Assembly: GCA_037893245.1 (NCBI GenBank)
Contig: JBAIAA010000812.1
Coordinates: 744,001 to 808,000, forward strand
DNA length: 64,000 bases
Reading direction: 5' to 3'
DNA from: Crossaster papposus
Lineage: Eukaryota; Echinodermata; Asteroidea; Velatida; Solasteridae
In this document: positions 8,223-21,752 of the stretch, piece by piece
How the letters are laid out: each line of letters begins with the position of its first letter
Numbering within the stretch: position 1 is the stretch's first letter
Made by a program: the position numbers and the translations under genes
Notes under the pieces: generated by a model
What the model was told of the DNA's origin: nothing
What the model saw: the letters and a program-made list of their open reading frames with translations, nothing else
Databases searched by the model: none

Positions 8223-11200
8223 GGACAAAAATGGTGTCGCAAATTAAATCCAAATGGTTTTTGCTTTTTATAATACACATGTGGTAAGGAATCGGAGCAG
8301 CTGAACTTCATAGCATGTACATGGCATACAGCAGTGTTGTAGTACTCATGATAAATGTACATGTACTCATACTGATGATAAGTACTTGTACTCTTGAAAA
8401 TGTTACCACACATGAGAAAAAAGAAAAAAAGAGCTATTGTATGTACACCCTGGAAACAATCAAGTTTCCTACTGTTTGGGAAACTTGTACAAGTGTATAA
8501 AAGTACTTTGACAGCTAAAAGCATTTGAAAACCTGTTAAAATATTGAAATTTGCTCTACATGTACTTAAAGAAAGTACTTGTACTCGTGTAAACAAATAA
8601 CCTTGTACTCGTACTCCTACTCTACTCATGCCAAAGTATTCATACTCGTACTCGTGGAGTGTATGACTACAACGCTGGCATACTGTATACAGGTTTTTGG
8701 CTTTAGCTGTGAGCAAAGGGTGGTGATCTAGCCAAATGTTCGGTATAGCATGTATTAGTTTCGCAGCATTCCACTGTAGTGCAAAGTAAAAAGCATTTAT
8801 ACTCACACATTGGGTAGCATTCAAGTTGGTAGCAAGGAAGGTTTTTCTTGCTGGCTGTGCTACATTCCTGAATGTACTGGTACTTGATGAACTGATGGCA
8901 ACTAAAGGAAGATCAGGGGCAACACAGCATTTTGTCATATTGACTTCCATGTTTAAGACACATCTACTGTAGCAATTTACATCCGCCCAAACAAATAATA
9001 CATGTATAGTGTTTCCGGTAATACCCGATCGACCGTAAACAAAATTGGCCGTACGTAGAGTCGGCAAAGATATTTATTTTGGCATGAAAGTAAAATGAAT
9101 ACATAATACCCAAAATATATAAATCTTCGTGAAAATGTATAAATTAACTCAAATTGCTGTTAACGAAACCTTTGCTATACTATAGCGTTTCTAAAGTCGC
9201 AGGATTGTCCCCGTTTTAATCAGCAAGTTACCGGGTAGAAACAACATAGTCTTTTCTGTCTTCAGAAAACAAAAAAACGTTTGTTACAAATTGTCCCCGT
9301 TTTATCGGCAAGTTACATGTAGACACAAAATCTATGTCTTTTCTGTCTTCTCAAAAACGCTTCTTCAATCAAAAATGCTTGCAACATTTCTGTCATCTGT
9401 ATTTCCTTGTTTGCTTACTAACAATCGCTACATGTATCTATTTTCAGAAGGGTTAACCGATGTTTTTTTCGCCGGTGCGATCGGCATGCAAGCTCCGCAG
9501 TGAACGAAAGCACTTAGGCCGTGTTACGTCCCCGTTTTTCGTGTTGCCTGGTGGTACCTGACGGGGAACAGAACGAAAATTCCCATACACATAAATTGAA
9601 CCACTGCGAATTAAAAAATCCATGTTGTCAGAGCAAGGGAATGGAACAAAGGGGTAAAATTAGGCCTCGAAAGACCCGTTTTTGGTCCTTGAATCGATGA
9701 CGTCGCAACAGGCACAGTATGGACAGCCATATTGACAAAAAGAAAAGAAAGGTGACAATGAATTTATTTAGGCTAATAATAGTAGCCCCCACCCCCACTT
9801 ACATTTCACAAATTGATATACATTTCGAAATCATTTTGGTGAGAAGGATGCATCTTAAAAATAAATTTAAACTATAAAAAGTTATGTCCCCCATCCCATT
9901 ATTTACGATCGATTTCTAAAAGACGCGGCTTTCCATACAAAAGTGTGTCGATAGGTGGCGCACTATATGTAAACAAATGCATGCGCCATGCGTGAGTCAA
10001 ATTTTCTCGTCAAATGGAGAGAATCATCATCAAGCTTCTGCCGATGGCACAGCTTCAGAAACCGCATTTGTGTGTGTGAAGAAGTAACTTAGTACCTGGA
10101 GAGTTATGAAAAAAGACTGACAAGTGGTAAATAACATGAAATTGGTGTATGGAAATCAATGCCACGACGCGACCAGCGCGGCGAAGGCGAATACAACCGA
10201 TTTTGTACTAATGCCTGGTCGGAGTTGTGTCGTCGTGTGTCGCATTTATTTTTTCCACACGGGAGTTGCCACGGTCTGCAGCGAAAAGGAATTATTTGGA
10301 AAGTAAGAAAAAACAAGGAATGGAGCTATAGTATTATATTAACAAATATATTTGTCGTATTTTAGGCAAGGCTTTTTTTTTTTTTTTTATTATTTTGAAA
10401 TCGGTTCCCGATTTTGCAAGGTGCCAAAGAACACACGGCATCATCAACAACACCAATGCATCAGCACAGTGGTTCGCAATACTTACCATAACCACAGAAG
10501 AATCCACCCAAAAATGTTAACCACCAAAGATGGAAATGCCATTTTATTGCAAAGTATGGGGGAAGGGTCAGGCAGGGGATGTTTATACTCCTACTAGGGT
10601 GCCTTGTGTTATATAGTTCTATTACTATCGTAATATTTTTTTGCCATTGGTGATTTGTATTGATATTTTTAGGCAACAACGTAGTAGTTATCTGATTCCC
10701 TGAAAATGACAATACTCTGGACCTTAAGTTACTCTTGAAACCTGGCTAATATCAACCAGTGCGGTTCCAAGATCGATATCAAAATATTATTATCAATGTG
10801 TCGGCCTGGGTATGTCTGGGAATCAGCTCGTCAAGTGCCGTAGGCACTAACGATAGCCACTGCGTTTTACAGGCAAGTTAAATGGCAATCAGAAATTCTC
10901 TTCTGATTAGAATATCTTTCTTGAATGAACAAATTACAGTTTTATTTTTCATTTATTTTTTACAGCATATCTTCTGGATCAATGGATGAAAATTTAAATC
11001 TGGAATTGGAGTAGCTCTTCAGTGCAGTACTTGACTGTACCGACAGCACCAATTTTATTTACCGGATGATGACACAGGAATAGACCCCATCTGAACAATT
11101 ATATGTAGCTGTAAATAAACTGAATGTTCATTATTTTGTGCGAGTCACACATGTGATGTTTTGTATAAGCTGTGGTATTGGTCAGTTTACTGCAACTGCA

Positions 11201-12437
11201 ACATTATGATAGAATTGTTTACTTGAGGATAAAAGCATGTATTTTGGCACAAATTTATTTGGTTCTCCGCGCTCTCCGCGCTCGGGCCATCGTAGTTTTG
11301 ACTTTAGGAAAAATATCTAGGTAGAATAGCAATGGTAGCCATTTAGAATTTTTGTAAAATGCCCGTTATATTTTTTTCAAGGGGCAAATGTAGGATGGCC
11401 CTATACATTTATATTCTAAAGACATACTATTTTGATTGTGTGACAAATTTCATGCTTTTATCATTTTTACCATGTTTGTTTCAACAATCTGCCTGACTTA
11501 ACAGCAAGACTCCAATTTATGTATGCCAGTAGGCAGTATAGTATAGTCCTGAATTGGCATGATGTATATTATTGCTACTGCCGACCACCTGTAGGGAGTA
11601 CAATTGCCAATAAAGTATCCCATATATAGCATAATATCAACCGAAAATAGTTTTTTGGAAAATTGTTGGTAAACTGAAATATTAACCTACACTCTTTTAC
11701 AGGCTTCATATGAAAATCATGACCAACTATAGGTTCAAAGAAGTGCCAATTAGACCAGACTATATTGAATGCAAAAATAAGTTACATGAAGTTTTTTGGA
11801 AAAGCCAACTGTCATTTTTACATTTAGGACAGATACTTCCATTTAGAACTCGTGTTGGGCGCAATTCAGTCTTTCTGCGCGGCGCGAACTGCTGATCTGC
11901 ACGAACTGCTAATCTGCGCGAACCGTCCATTGCGTGCGCTGCTGTGATCATGGGGAGGTACAGGTAGGTCCGAATCGGATCGCGCTGCATTCGTTGTCGG
12001 TTGATCGTGCCTCAATTGGCCGATCGTGCCACCACCAGTCGATTGCCTTCTATTTAGCTCTTCCATTTAGTTCCAATGCACGAGTACTTTGGGGGTTGTT
12101 CTGCAAAAGAGAATTAAAAACTGAGAAATAGGCTGACGGTACTTGTGCAAATGCATTTTTGATAGCGCAGATTTAGAGACTGCGCCCACAATTCTGATTT
12201 TGGACCCCAAAAAGTAGGTTATGTTCCATTCCCTGCAACCGACAACATTGATTTTCGGATTCAGGACATCAAACTGAGTAGAATCACACAATTTGTTTTT
12301 TGTTCCCAAACTGGTACCACGGATTTTTTTTCTGAGCATATTTTTGGGTCACGTAACACGGCCTAACTACATATCCTGCATACAGAAATGCTAGACTTGT
12401 TCCCGCGGCGCGCGATACCACGGCCGACATATAGCTG
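8223..12437. other. No gene seen; simple and dispersed noncoding sequence
   Basis: Short ORFs here have no recognisable domains. Visible structure is limited: TACATGTACT-rich simple sequence at 8,310-8,660, a long T run at 10,372-10,388, and general AT-rich unique-looking sequence. A possible 61-bp GCC-like exon at 8,807-8,867 was considered and not accepted. Confidence 0.6.
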
Positions 12438-12575
12438 GTGCGTTCGTTTAACTCACCTGAGTCGATACGGGTATGAGTAAAGGCAGTCAGATTAGCCGCG
12501 CAAGCCGTGCTATGAAAATGAACGCTCAAACCCGGGCCATCACGATCCTCACTCGGGTGAGCTAAACGAACGCAC
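12438..12575. mobile_element. Short MITE with about 25-bp inverted ends (138 bp)
   Basis: It starts GTGCGTTCGTTTAACTCACC and ends with the matching inverse (GGTGAGCTAAACGAACGCAC). The same family occurs inverted at 13,047-13,133 and in the right arm at 60,700-60,790. The target duplication is not clear. Confidence 0.7.
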
Positions 12576-13479
12576 TTAGCATGATATAGCATTAACGTTG
12601 TGTGTTCCTGTGGCATTTCTACACTAGCACATGCTGCCCGCGGTCCACACATAGCGAATGCAGTACGGCTGGAGTTGGCCAGCGGCTGTTGCAACGAACG
12701 CCGATAATGTTGGTTTTTCTTAAGATCCATCAACCTTAAATATATTTCTCAGGGGTTTCAAAATGTTTTAGAGTAGCAGGCAGGTGGATGAAAGTTTACA
12801 TTCTTTTACACACTCATCCTTTATAAAGACAATTGACATACAAACATATTATGTTTTTTTATGTAAGTTAACCTTAGAATGGGAAATACTTTTCACTTTT
12901 TTTCACACTTTTTCTCAAGTGGAAAACCGTTTTCACCAAATTGTCACACCTTTTCACACGAGTGGACAAACCATTTTCACACTGTTTCACAAAATGTTAA
13001 CACCTTTTCACAAAATTTGAGCATCACGTGAGGATCATAATGGCCCGGGTTTGAGCGTTCGTTTAGCACAGTTCTCGCGGCTAACCCAAGTGACTTTACT
13101 TGTGTCGACTCGGGTGAGCTAAACGAACACACACAGTCACACTGACTCGAACCCACGACCTCCTGCTTTCTAGCAGGACAACACATAGTATACAGTGTAA
13201 AAAACACGTTGGGACTTGCATGTAGTTGGGACAAGAGCGTAACATTTCTCAAAGCCAAGGTACCAGTTGCGTCCAAATTGTTGGCTACGTAATGGAAGAA
13301 CAACATTGAGCATAACACACAGAGTTAGTTGATACAACCGCTTACTTAGCCCTGCGTGTAGTCTTGATCCAAGACCAAGCTAGCCGTTTATTTGTTCCGC
13401 GGCGCGCCGTCCGTATATATCCGGGCTTATTGAGGGCGCCCTTAATTATCGCCAGATTTCTTCCACTATCTTTAGTCTA

Positions 13480-16400
13480 GTAGTTAGATAGGGGTACTAT
13501 GCACCCCCCGGAAATCAAAATTTAATCGGTGTCTCTAGATTGTAAAAAATGCGTAGAGAATGATTAGCTATGTTAACAAGTCGGCAAAATGTCCCACGTG
13601 CCCTTAATATGCAAATTAGTGCCGCCATTACCGAAAAATCTTTTTTTGCAATATCTCCGTCAATAATGATGATAACTGAACAAATAAGGTGTCTACACCC
13701 ATGTTATGAGGGGCAGAGATGATGAAAATAACATTCATAAAGCGACTACTCAACTCATTGTCATATTATTATGCAAATATTGTCAAAAAAATAAAAATAG
13801 TATGATTTTAGCTATATTGTCACGGGGTAATTTGGAGAAGTTGAGGGTTTGTTTGTGGATATTTCAGTGATTTATTTCTACAATAATGTATTATCTCTAG
13901 GTTATGGTGGTAGATAATATTAACAGTACTTGTAAACATTAACAGTGGTGGTGGACATTAATAGTGGTGGCGGAAACCTGACAGGAGCGGAGACCATGCA
14001 GCCAATAACCCGATCCATCTACATGAGTATTCATATCATAGACTTTGTACTAATAATATCTTATCTTTGCAGGCATACAGTTGTGGTAAAAATAGTGAAA
14101 TAACGGTGGTGGTAGAATTAACACTTCTGATAGAATTAATAGTGGTGGCGGACTTTAATCATGCCTAAGCGCAAACCTGACAGGAGCGGAGACCATGCAG
14201 CCAATAAACACCCCACACCTATATGCATTATTCACGTGTTTTCAATTGCTGATCATGGTCACTTTACACCCCTGAGTGAAATCAAGGGAACTGCAGATGA
14301 CAAACTACAGCAGCTTCATCAGATCCGGGACCGTCGTCTGTGCCTAGCACAAGATTCGCCATATCGAATGCAATCGGTATGTGATCAGATCCTTACAACT
14401 ATCCCAGATGACCTGAAAATTGTTGGATATCACAGACAGTGCTACCAACGATTCTGTGCCAATCTCAATCGTCTGCCGGATCATGTCGAAGCAGGCGAGG
14501 CAGGTACCTCCCAATGGCATCACTCCCCTCGTAAAGTGTGTTCTACAGGCTCTGCAGTACCAATCTTCCCACCATAATGCATTTTCTGTGACAAAGTGGA
14601 GATCAAGGATTCTGATCGCAAAACTGAGAGAGCAGAAGTCTTCCCATCTTGGAAGAACAAAAAAAACGGATGGGAGCAAATTGAATCAAGGGCTGAGAAA
14701 ATGGGTTTAGATCGACTTCATAGACGGGTTCAAAACAAAGATCTCTTTGCTGTTGAAGCCAAACACCATATTTCGTGCCTCAGATCTTTCCGCACAGCAT
14801 TTGCTAACTACGAGCGTGGGATTGGTAGAGCCGAAAGAAGAAGTGATACTGCTCGCGTGTCAGCCGCCCATGAAAAGGCGCTCATATCGGTACTAGAGCA
14901 CATTCAGACTCATATTGTCCAGCAGAATAAAGTCCTGCGGTTATCATCATTGCGCTTGATCTATGTTGAAGAACTGAAACAGAATGGGTACGATAACTCC
15001 AACTATCGCTCTGAAAAACTACTGAAACGCCTGGAGAATGACGCAATCAAAGACTATATCCACTTCACGAAGGTAAATCACGAGGGCGTCCCATTCTGGC
15101 TAGTGCACAACTCCAGTATCACCGTTTCTAATGCTCTTGCACGAGCGTACACCCTCGGAACCACAGACAAGTATATGGACGTCGCTCTATTTCTTCGCCA
15201 TAATATTCTGCGGGCATTTAGCGAGGCCAAGGAAATACCATGGCCATTCACAGCTGACGACATGGAGCTCAGTCCAGAAGAGCTCCTACCTCCAGATCTC
15301 ATCCGTTTCCTCAACATAGTTCTGTCCGGCAAGGAAGACGTGGAGAAGAGCGACAAGATCAAGCGTTTGGTATTCTCCATTGGTCAAGATCTATGCCGTG
15401 CAGTTTCAGAAGGTAAATGGAAGCTACCGAAACACGTCCTTCTCTGTGTGACTGTCAGGCACTTGTTCAGAAGCAAACAGCTCAACATGATATTACACAG
15501 GCTTGGCCACTCTGAGGGCTACGATTTTGGCTTGGAGTTGGAAACTGCCCAGGCCAAGGCCCTAGATGACGCTTCAACCTACCTGACACCCCAAATCGTG
15601 ACGGGAGAGGGCAACACTGTATTCCACTGTGAGTGGGACAACTTGAATAAAACCACTACAAATGTGCACGGAAGCAACATTGTCAATAGCGCTGGCGGAA
15701 TCATGTTGCAGGAGGTCATGCCTGGCTTCGAGAGTACCAAAGTCCGCACACTGCCAACCATCGACAAGTCTCAACAGCGCAGCTTGATCATCGACACACC
15801 AGAAACACTCCCACCATTGAACTTCAGTCGCATCGGTCCAAACTTTCCTCGGGGATCCTCATTCACACCTCCCCATGAGAACGGCACAGTCTATGCCTCT
15901 AAGATGCAAGAGTACTACGTCTGGCTCTTCAGCAGATATATCGAAAGCAGCGGCCAGCAGCCTGTGGCCGGACTGGGGGGCTTCACCTCTGCAACAGGGA
16001 TGACCATCTCCTAGAAGACACCACCCCCGAAAATCTCCCATACCCAATGGAACGCCCTATTCATCCAGGACGGCATGGCACTGCTTCACATTCTTTCCAA
16101 CCTTCCTCCGACCTGTGGAGAGATATGCCTACAAGTGCTCGACCTTAATGGTGGCCAAGAAGGACTTCTTGTTCTCCACTGATAGTTATCATCCGGAATC
16201 TATCAAAGCCCAGGAGAGGTTGAGGCGTGGTAGCTCAGAGAAGATCATTGTGGCTGGACCAGCGACCAGGAAGCCGTACGACTTCAAAATGTTTCTTGCT
16301 AATGATGATAATAAGAAGCAGCTCTGCCAGCTGATGCTGCGTGTGTGGAGTGGTCAATCGGCAGCTTCAAGACTGGCGAGAACCAAGATGGCAGTGCTTA

Positions 16401-17989
16401 TCGTGGAGGGGAGAGCACATCGATTTGTATCATCGAACGGCGAGGTCAGTTTAAATGCCCATATTATTATTTGTATTATTACTATCTTGCAATGCCATAT
16501 ATGTGTATCGTACATGCAAATGCAATGCCATTCATATTATTGACTCTGTTCCAGGTCACGGTATGTGAGCTCCCCACAATCTACAGCAACCAGGAGGAGA
16601 CTGATACCAGAGTGGTACTGTACCTCCATCATGCCGTGCCCCTCGGGTATAAGAGTGCTGTGGTTAGAACACCGGAAAAAGATATCTTCGTGATTCTCCT
16701 GTACCATGCTCACACTATCAACCTGACTGTATACCTAGATACAGGGTCAGGGAAACATCGGCAGCTAATCAACCTCTCGGAGCTAGCAGAATCCTTGGGA
16801 GAAGACTACTGTTCTACGCTTCTCGGGTTCTATGTGTTCAGCGGCGAAGACTGCACCAGTGCCTTTAAAGGGAAGGGGAAGGTGGGGCCACTGAAGAAAT
16901 TGGAGAGGAACCCAAGGTTCCACAAGGCGTTCAGGCAACTCGGGGACGCCTGGAACGTCACGCCGCAGTTGCAGAAGGAGTTGGAACAGTTCACCTGTCT
17001 GATGTATGGACAGAGTCGCCAGTCGTCAGTAGACGTCGTCCGCGCCATACTATTGCGCAAGATGGTGGGAGAGGATGAGAAACTCAGTGTCAGGTCTAAG
17101 GTAGACTTAACTCGTCTCCCTCCTTGTCGCTCTGCTCTGAAGCCACACATCCAGCGTGTAAACCACCGCGCAGCCTTGTACAAACGTGCGCAGGAACTCA
17201 TTGTGGAGAAGCCGAAACCCTACGATGAAGGACAGGGATGGATGAGGACGGCCGAAGGAGTCTTGGAACCGCTATGGTCATACGGTGCGGTACTACCAGA
17301 CTCGCTGGTTGATCTCCTGGACACCGATGACACTGAAGATGATGAGCCAGAGGATGAGGGAAGAGATGATGAGGAAGAGTTAAGCTTTAATGTATTCATT
17401 GATAGCGATGTTGAGTGATATTTGATAGCAGAGAACACATCCATACGTCACAATGTTTAATGTGATTTTGTTCGTTTTGCCTTTACTTTCATCATGTACA
17501 TTATAATTGTCTTAATACTGATATACTGATATTTAGAGGCAATGGAAATTAATGTATAAAACACATTTGAAATAAACACATACAATGTAAAACATTATTT
17601 AACCTAAGATTGCAAACATACAATACCACAATTATTTTAATGTCTGATAATAGAGCTAAAATTGTTAACGGCGAATGTAATTTACATGCTAACACGTCAA
17701 ACACCCAATTAGTGACTGCCGAAATGGTATTTAATGTTATTTTCGTCATCTCTGCCCCTCATAACATGGGTGTAGACACCTTATTTGTTCAGTTATCATC
17801 ATTATTGACGGAGATATTGCAAAAAACTGATTTTTCGGTAATGGCGGCACTAATTTGCATATTAAGGGTACGTGGGACATTTTGCCGACTTGTTAACATA
17901 GCTAATCATTCTCTACGCATTTTTTACAATCTAGAGACACCGATTAAATTTTGATTTCCGGGGGGTGCATAGTACCCCTATCTAACTAC
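13480..17989 (+). mobile_element. DNA transposon with 256-bp terminal inverted repeats, superfamily not identified
   Basis: Left end 13,480-13,735 and right end 17,734-17,989 are inverted copies with few mismatches, starting GTAGTTAGATAGGGGTACTA. The element is absent from the equivalent place in the right arm (about 60,350-60,390), giving an empty site. Flanks differ slightly from the empty site and no clean target duplication is visible, so the last few bases of each boundary are uncertain. A subterminal 30-bp segment (CTGACAGGAGCGGAGACC...) is repeated at about 13,978 and 14,175. The single recognisable gene is at 14,161-17,418. Confidence 0.85.
14161..17418 (+). pseudogene. Large element-encoded protein with possible FEN/PIN-like nuclease region; damaged
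   Basis: One frame runs from ATG at 14,161 past a TAA at 14,575 (just before a C-x-x-C, residues CIFC) to a TAG at 16,012. A frame change near 16,145 leads into the next part. A 110-bp GT-AG intron (16,445-16,554, phase 0) then joins to the last exon, ending in an acidic tail (many D/E) at 17,418. The total would be about 1,000 residues. Motifs in the last exon, EETDTR, TPEKDIFV and F-S-G-E-D...SAFKGKGK, match a metazoan family of uncharacterised proteins whose usual forms are EEADTR, SPDTDVFV and FTGCDT.SAF.GKGK. The acidic residues and GCD resemble the EAD, DxD and GCD motifs of FEN/XPG-like nucleases; that comparison is my inference. No DDE transposase motif is seen. Two nonsense codons and one frameshift make this copy inactive as read. 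Confidence 0.7.
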
Positions 17990-20288
17990 CCAACTATTCA
18001 AATTTTAACGGCTCTTACCAAAAAAAGCACAATGACTACAATGACTGTGGTATTATTAGGCATTTCGTCTGGTGTTGACTTTTGCCAATGCGAGTTTTAT
18101 TTTATAAAAACCTGGAAACACTCGAACATCGCGAACGTTAAGCAATTCATCCAGTTTTGGGTCACGTGACATTGGCGGCTAAATAATAAATGAAAAATCA
18201 CAAATAGTCAGAAATATTTGGTCTGGGAACCAGACTATAATAATCGTACACTACATTAAACAAAAACGACTTAGCGCGCATGCAGGGACGAGTAGCAATT
18301 TGAGCTATGCTTGGAATGTCCTCGAAATTTTCCGGGTTCACGTGACACTTGCGCCAAGACCAAGATACATGTAGTGGAAGGAATCTGTGACGATAATTAA
18401 GGGCGCCCTCAATAAGCCCGGATATATACGGACGGCGCGCCGCGGAACAAATAAACGGCTAGCTTGGTCTTGGATCAAGACTACCCTGCGTGCAATTTCC
18501 AGACGTAGCCAAGTTCGAACGTGGCCAACTTCCCCTCAGCACGGCGACAATGGAGAATTTGTCGACATACTGTATTGCATGCATGCATATTGCACTGCTA
18601 GTCAGCTATACAGTTTAAATTCTCACTACGTTCCGCAGACTTAAACTCCAGTCAAGTAACGTATGGTCATATTTTTGTGTGTATGGTGCTTGTGATGTGT
18701 GTGGTACCGGTATATGGGTGTACATGTCGTGTGTGGCCAGTCTATTGTCAAGTCTATAATGTCATGCATGTACCGCGGCGCACATGTTTTCCTTTCAGTG
18801 ACTGTAATACCTGTACGTGTATCGTTTCAAAATGACAGCATTTTACGGCATAGACCTCAGCGAATGTTGACATTTTTCAAAAACAAAGAGCACATTTTTG
18901 CCTGTTAATCTCAAGATCACATTCAAGGACGTCTTTGTAAAGAACCATGGGAAAGTTGATAAAGACTTTTGCATTGACATCCAGTAGGAAGCCAAGCAGA
19001 TGACCCTGGGGCCGGAGTGGAGAAGTGCAACGTTACAATACCTTGTTATGTCAGTCACAGAACTCACAAACTGTTTAACCATCAGTAATAAAACATGTCT
19101 CAAAAATCATCTCAAAACACTTTGATTGCGCACCACTTAAACTTGTATGGTTCCTCACATACTGTGTACATGTATACACCTCCAAAAAAAAGGGCAAAAA
19201 TGTCATGTGGATCGACTGACCCAATTTTTTTCTACCAAATTTTTTTTTTGTTTTGCCTTAAATCTTTCCTGAGTTTTTTGTGAAAATAATTCTTCAAACA
19301 ACTTTTGAACAAAAGTCGTAATGCCCAGTTTTACTCACACATGACGACACAAACCATGGAGGGCTAGGGAGGAAGGAATATTCCCAAGCATAATGCACGC
19401 ACCTGCCACGGATGTTATTTTTTCATTCGCAAAAACAATATGCTTTTGCTACAGTATTTGCTTGGAGACTGGACTTATTACAGATGCTGTAACACGATAT
19501 CAAACAAGTGGAGCCAGACTACTTTGTATTCTTAGCACCACCTCGTCCCTGTTCGTTGCTCGCTTTATCATTGCAAGTTCAATGTAATTATTTTGGGTAT
19601 GAGGGGGGGGGGGGCTTAGCTCTATGCGTAAAGCAACGATAGTGGACTAAGATCACGGTTTGATTTTTTTCCGACTTGACAAAACTGCATGTCAAACGTG
19701 CGAGGATATTGAAAAAAACAAAACCGAAGAAAAAAAACGGAGTTGGGAAATTATAAACGCGGCACGGACATTTCACATGCCTGCTTTGGAGACGATAATT
19801 ACATGTAGTATTTCGTAGCTTAACTAGTTCCCGATGTTTTTACACTTTGCAGTGACCGATCAGCGTTATAATTATCATGCTTATCCACGTCTAGCGCTGG
19901 ACTGTCGTTAATCGCCGAGAACAATGTCGACAAAAGAAAAAATATATGAACACAATGGTTGCTGGAAATGGACGCACTTCCACTGAAATCAAGTCGCCGA
20001 TGTCAAACAAAAAACAAGTAGGAGGGGGGGGGGGTGCTTGCGTTTTTATTGCACAAAGATAGATTAATCTGATTGGCCAATTTTCATCGAGGGCAACGAA
20101 GTGGGCATTCCTCAGAAAAAATAGTGTGGCGCAAGTGGAACAAAACCTTAATGCCAAATCCTATTGGTCCATGATTGATCAGTTGGAGGATTATCAGACA
20201 ATGTAATACTTGTTTTACTTTGTGAATGCTGCCTGGTTGGCAACATAGGCCACTTTGCAAATTGGACTGTCGATCATTCTCGGACCTG

Positions 20289-20899
20289 CAGCCGATTTCA
20301 CGAAACCTTATGCAATTGCGTAAGCCCCCTTGCGCCACAATTTATTGTGTAAGCTGCGCTACTTTTGTTTGCTGCGCAACATTTCGCTTACGACAGTTTC
20401 ACGAAAGTTTGACAGTGCGTAAGTCCACGGCTTGCGCAACAAATTATGGCGTAGCTTGCGCAGTCAATTTAGGTGGCGTAAGATATGGCGTAGCGACTGA
20501 AAAATGACCTATTTTACCAGCAAATCGTAATTGACGTGGAGCCCGTCATTGCTCAACTTATTAAGCTTGATAAAAGACACTCACAGTTTCATGATTGAAG
20601 TAAAAGAATCACTATTTTACCTGTGACAGAATTGTTAATGTTGCCACACGATTTCGCGGAAAGTCGGACAAAACTATTTTCAAAATGGTGGGCGAAGGTG
20701 ATACAACGACGATTTCGTGAAAGAACACAATAATACGCAAACAGTCGCCGTAAACGGTGTTTAAAACGTTGCGCAGCTACGCCAAGTTTCGTGAAATGCT
20801 CCGTAAGGAAATGGCGCAGCTACGCAACATTTTTGTTGCGTAAGCCTTACGCCACTTTTGAAAATGGCGCAAGCTACGCACTTTTCGTGAAATCGGCTG
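20289..20899. mobile_element. MITE with CAGCCGATTTCACGAAA ends (611 bp), left-arm copy
   Basis: The ends are CAGCCGATTTCACGAAA and its inverse, with further inverted homology of GCGTAAG/GCTACGC words inside. It is flanked by a 3-bp duplication CTG (20,286-20,288 and 20,900-20,902). Three-base target duplications fit Harbinger- or CACTA-like elements. No ORF. The right-arm copy is interrupted by the Gypsy element. Confidence 0.8.
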
Positions 20900-21752
20900 C
20901 TGGAGAGTCAGTTGCTGAATTAGTATTTTGTCTGGGCTGGGCTGCGAATTTGGAAAGAATAACAAATTAGGCATGGGACAAGTTTATAAAATGATGCACT
21001 TCGATGAATGCAGGCATTACAGGGTATTGTTTGACATCCAAGATTGTGGTGGTTTATATTTTATTTTTCTTAACTACAATTTGCAAAGGCTGGAATGAGC
21101 CTTTTTAAATCTATAGAACAATGTATTTCTAACACCATTTTAACACTAAACACACAACTTATATAAATGCCGGTAATATTTTGTTTATTGGGAAGGGGCG
21201 TAATCATACATGCAGCTTACATTTTGTTTAACGATTCTCGGTCACATGGGATGGAAATTAAATTGAAGAACGTGTAATGCTGGGTTTTGTGGATTTTTGT
21301 TCTGTCAGGCTATTAGGTTTTTTAGTTAAAGATGAGGTGCTTTTGCAAGAAAATAACAAGGAGAAACCGGTTTATGCAAACATACTTCATAGTTTATTTA
21401 TTGATTTTGTTTGATCGATGCTAGAGTTAGCTGCAGTGAGTCAGAACTCATTCTATATTGGAAGGGGAGGGTGTTTATGGGAGTTTTTACAAGTTTTAAC
21501 ATAACTATTTCTCATAGTTTTCGTTATTTTTTTGTTTCGTTATTTCGTTGATTTGTATCTCATTCGTTCTTCGACGCTCGCAATGCAAACATCCGTACCG
21601 TACCATACCATACCATTGTACGCAGCGTGGTAATTTGGGTGTCATTCTTATGGAGCATGGTAATGCAAATCCTGTTATCGTCATTGATTGGAATTTTGCT
21701 CCTTGGCTTAGCAAGGCAGACTTAGAATAATTCCTGGCATATAGTAATTATG

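Larger units (their letters stand above)
13359..18483. mobile_element. MULE-like MITE with about 120-bp inverted ends, left-arm copy, split by a nested element
   Basis: The ends read TAGTCTTGATCCAAGACC and its inverse, each extending over about 120 bp through the GC-rich GCGGCGCGCC segment. It is flanked by a 9-bp direct repeat CCCTGCGTG (13,350-13,358 and 18,484-18,492). Nine-base target duplications and long inverted ends are known features of Mutator-like elements. It has no coding capacity of its own; the 4.5-kb element at 13,480 sits inside it. Confidence 0.8.

Noticed and set aside
7784..8273. Coding ORFs in the minisatellite with repeated CPNGSGC-like peptides
   Set aside because: The unit is about 56 bp, not a multiple of three, so all three frames give repeats; the open frames follow from the repeat sequence.
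8807..8867. Possible extra GCC-like exon on the minus strand (CAG acceptor, GTGAGT donor, several Cys codons)
   Set aside because: Joining it to the next exon at 7,589 gives a stop or a wrong phase in the Cys-rich frame, and it lacks the C-P-x-G-x-Y-C pattern.
8201..9067. 288-codon minus-strand ORF
   Set aside because: Longest ORF in this stretch, but its composition follows simple TACATGTACT-type sequence and the repeat edge; no domain or periodicity was recognised.
12977..13318. 113-residue ORF conserved at 60,517-60,858
   Set aside because: Covers a MITE, a tRNA-like fragment and TTTTCACAC simple repeats; similarity is due to the inverted duplication.
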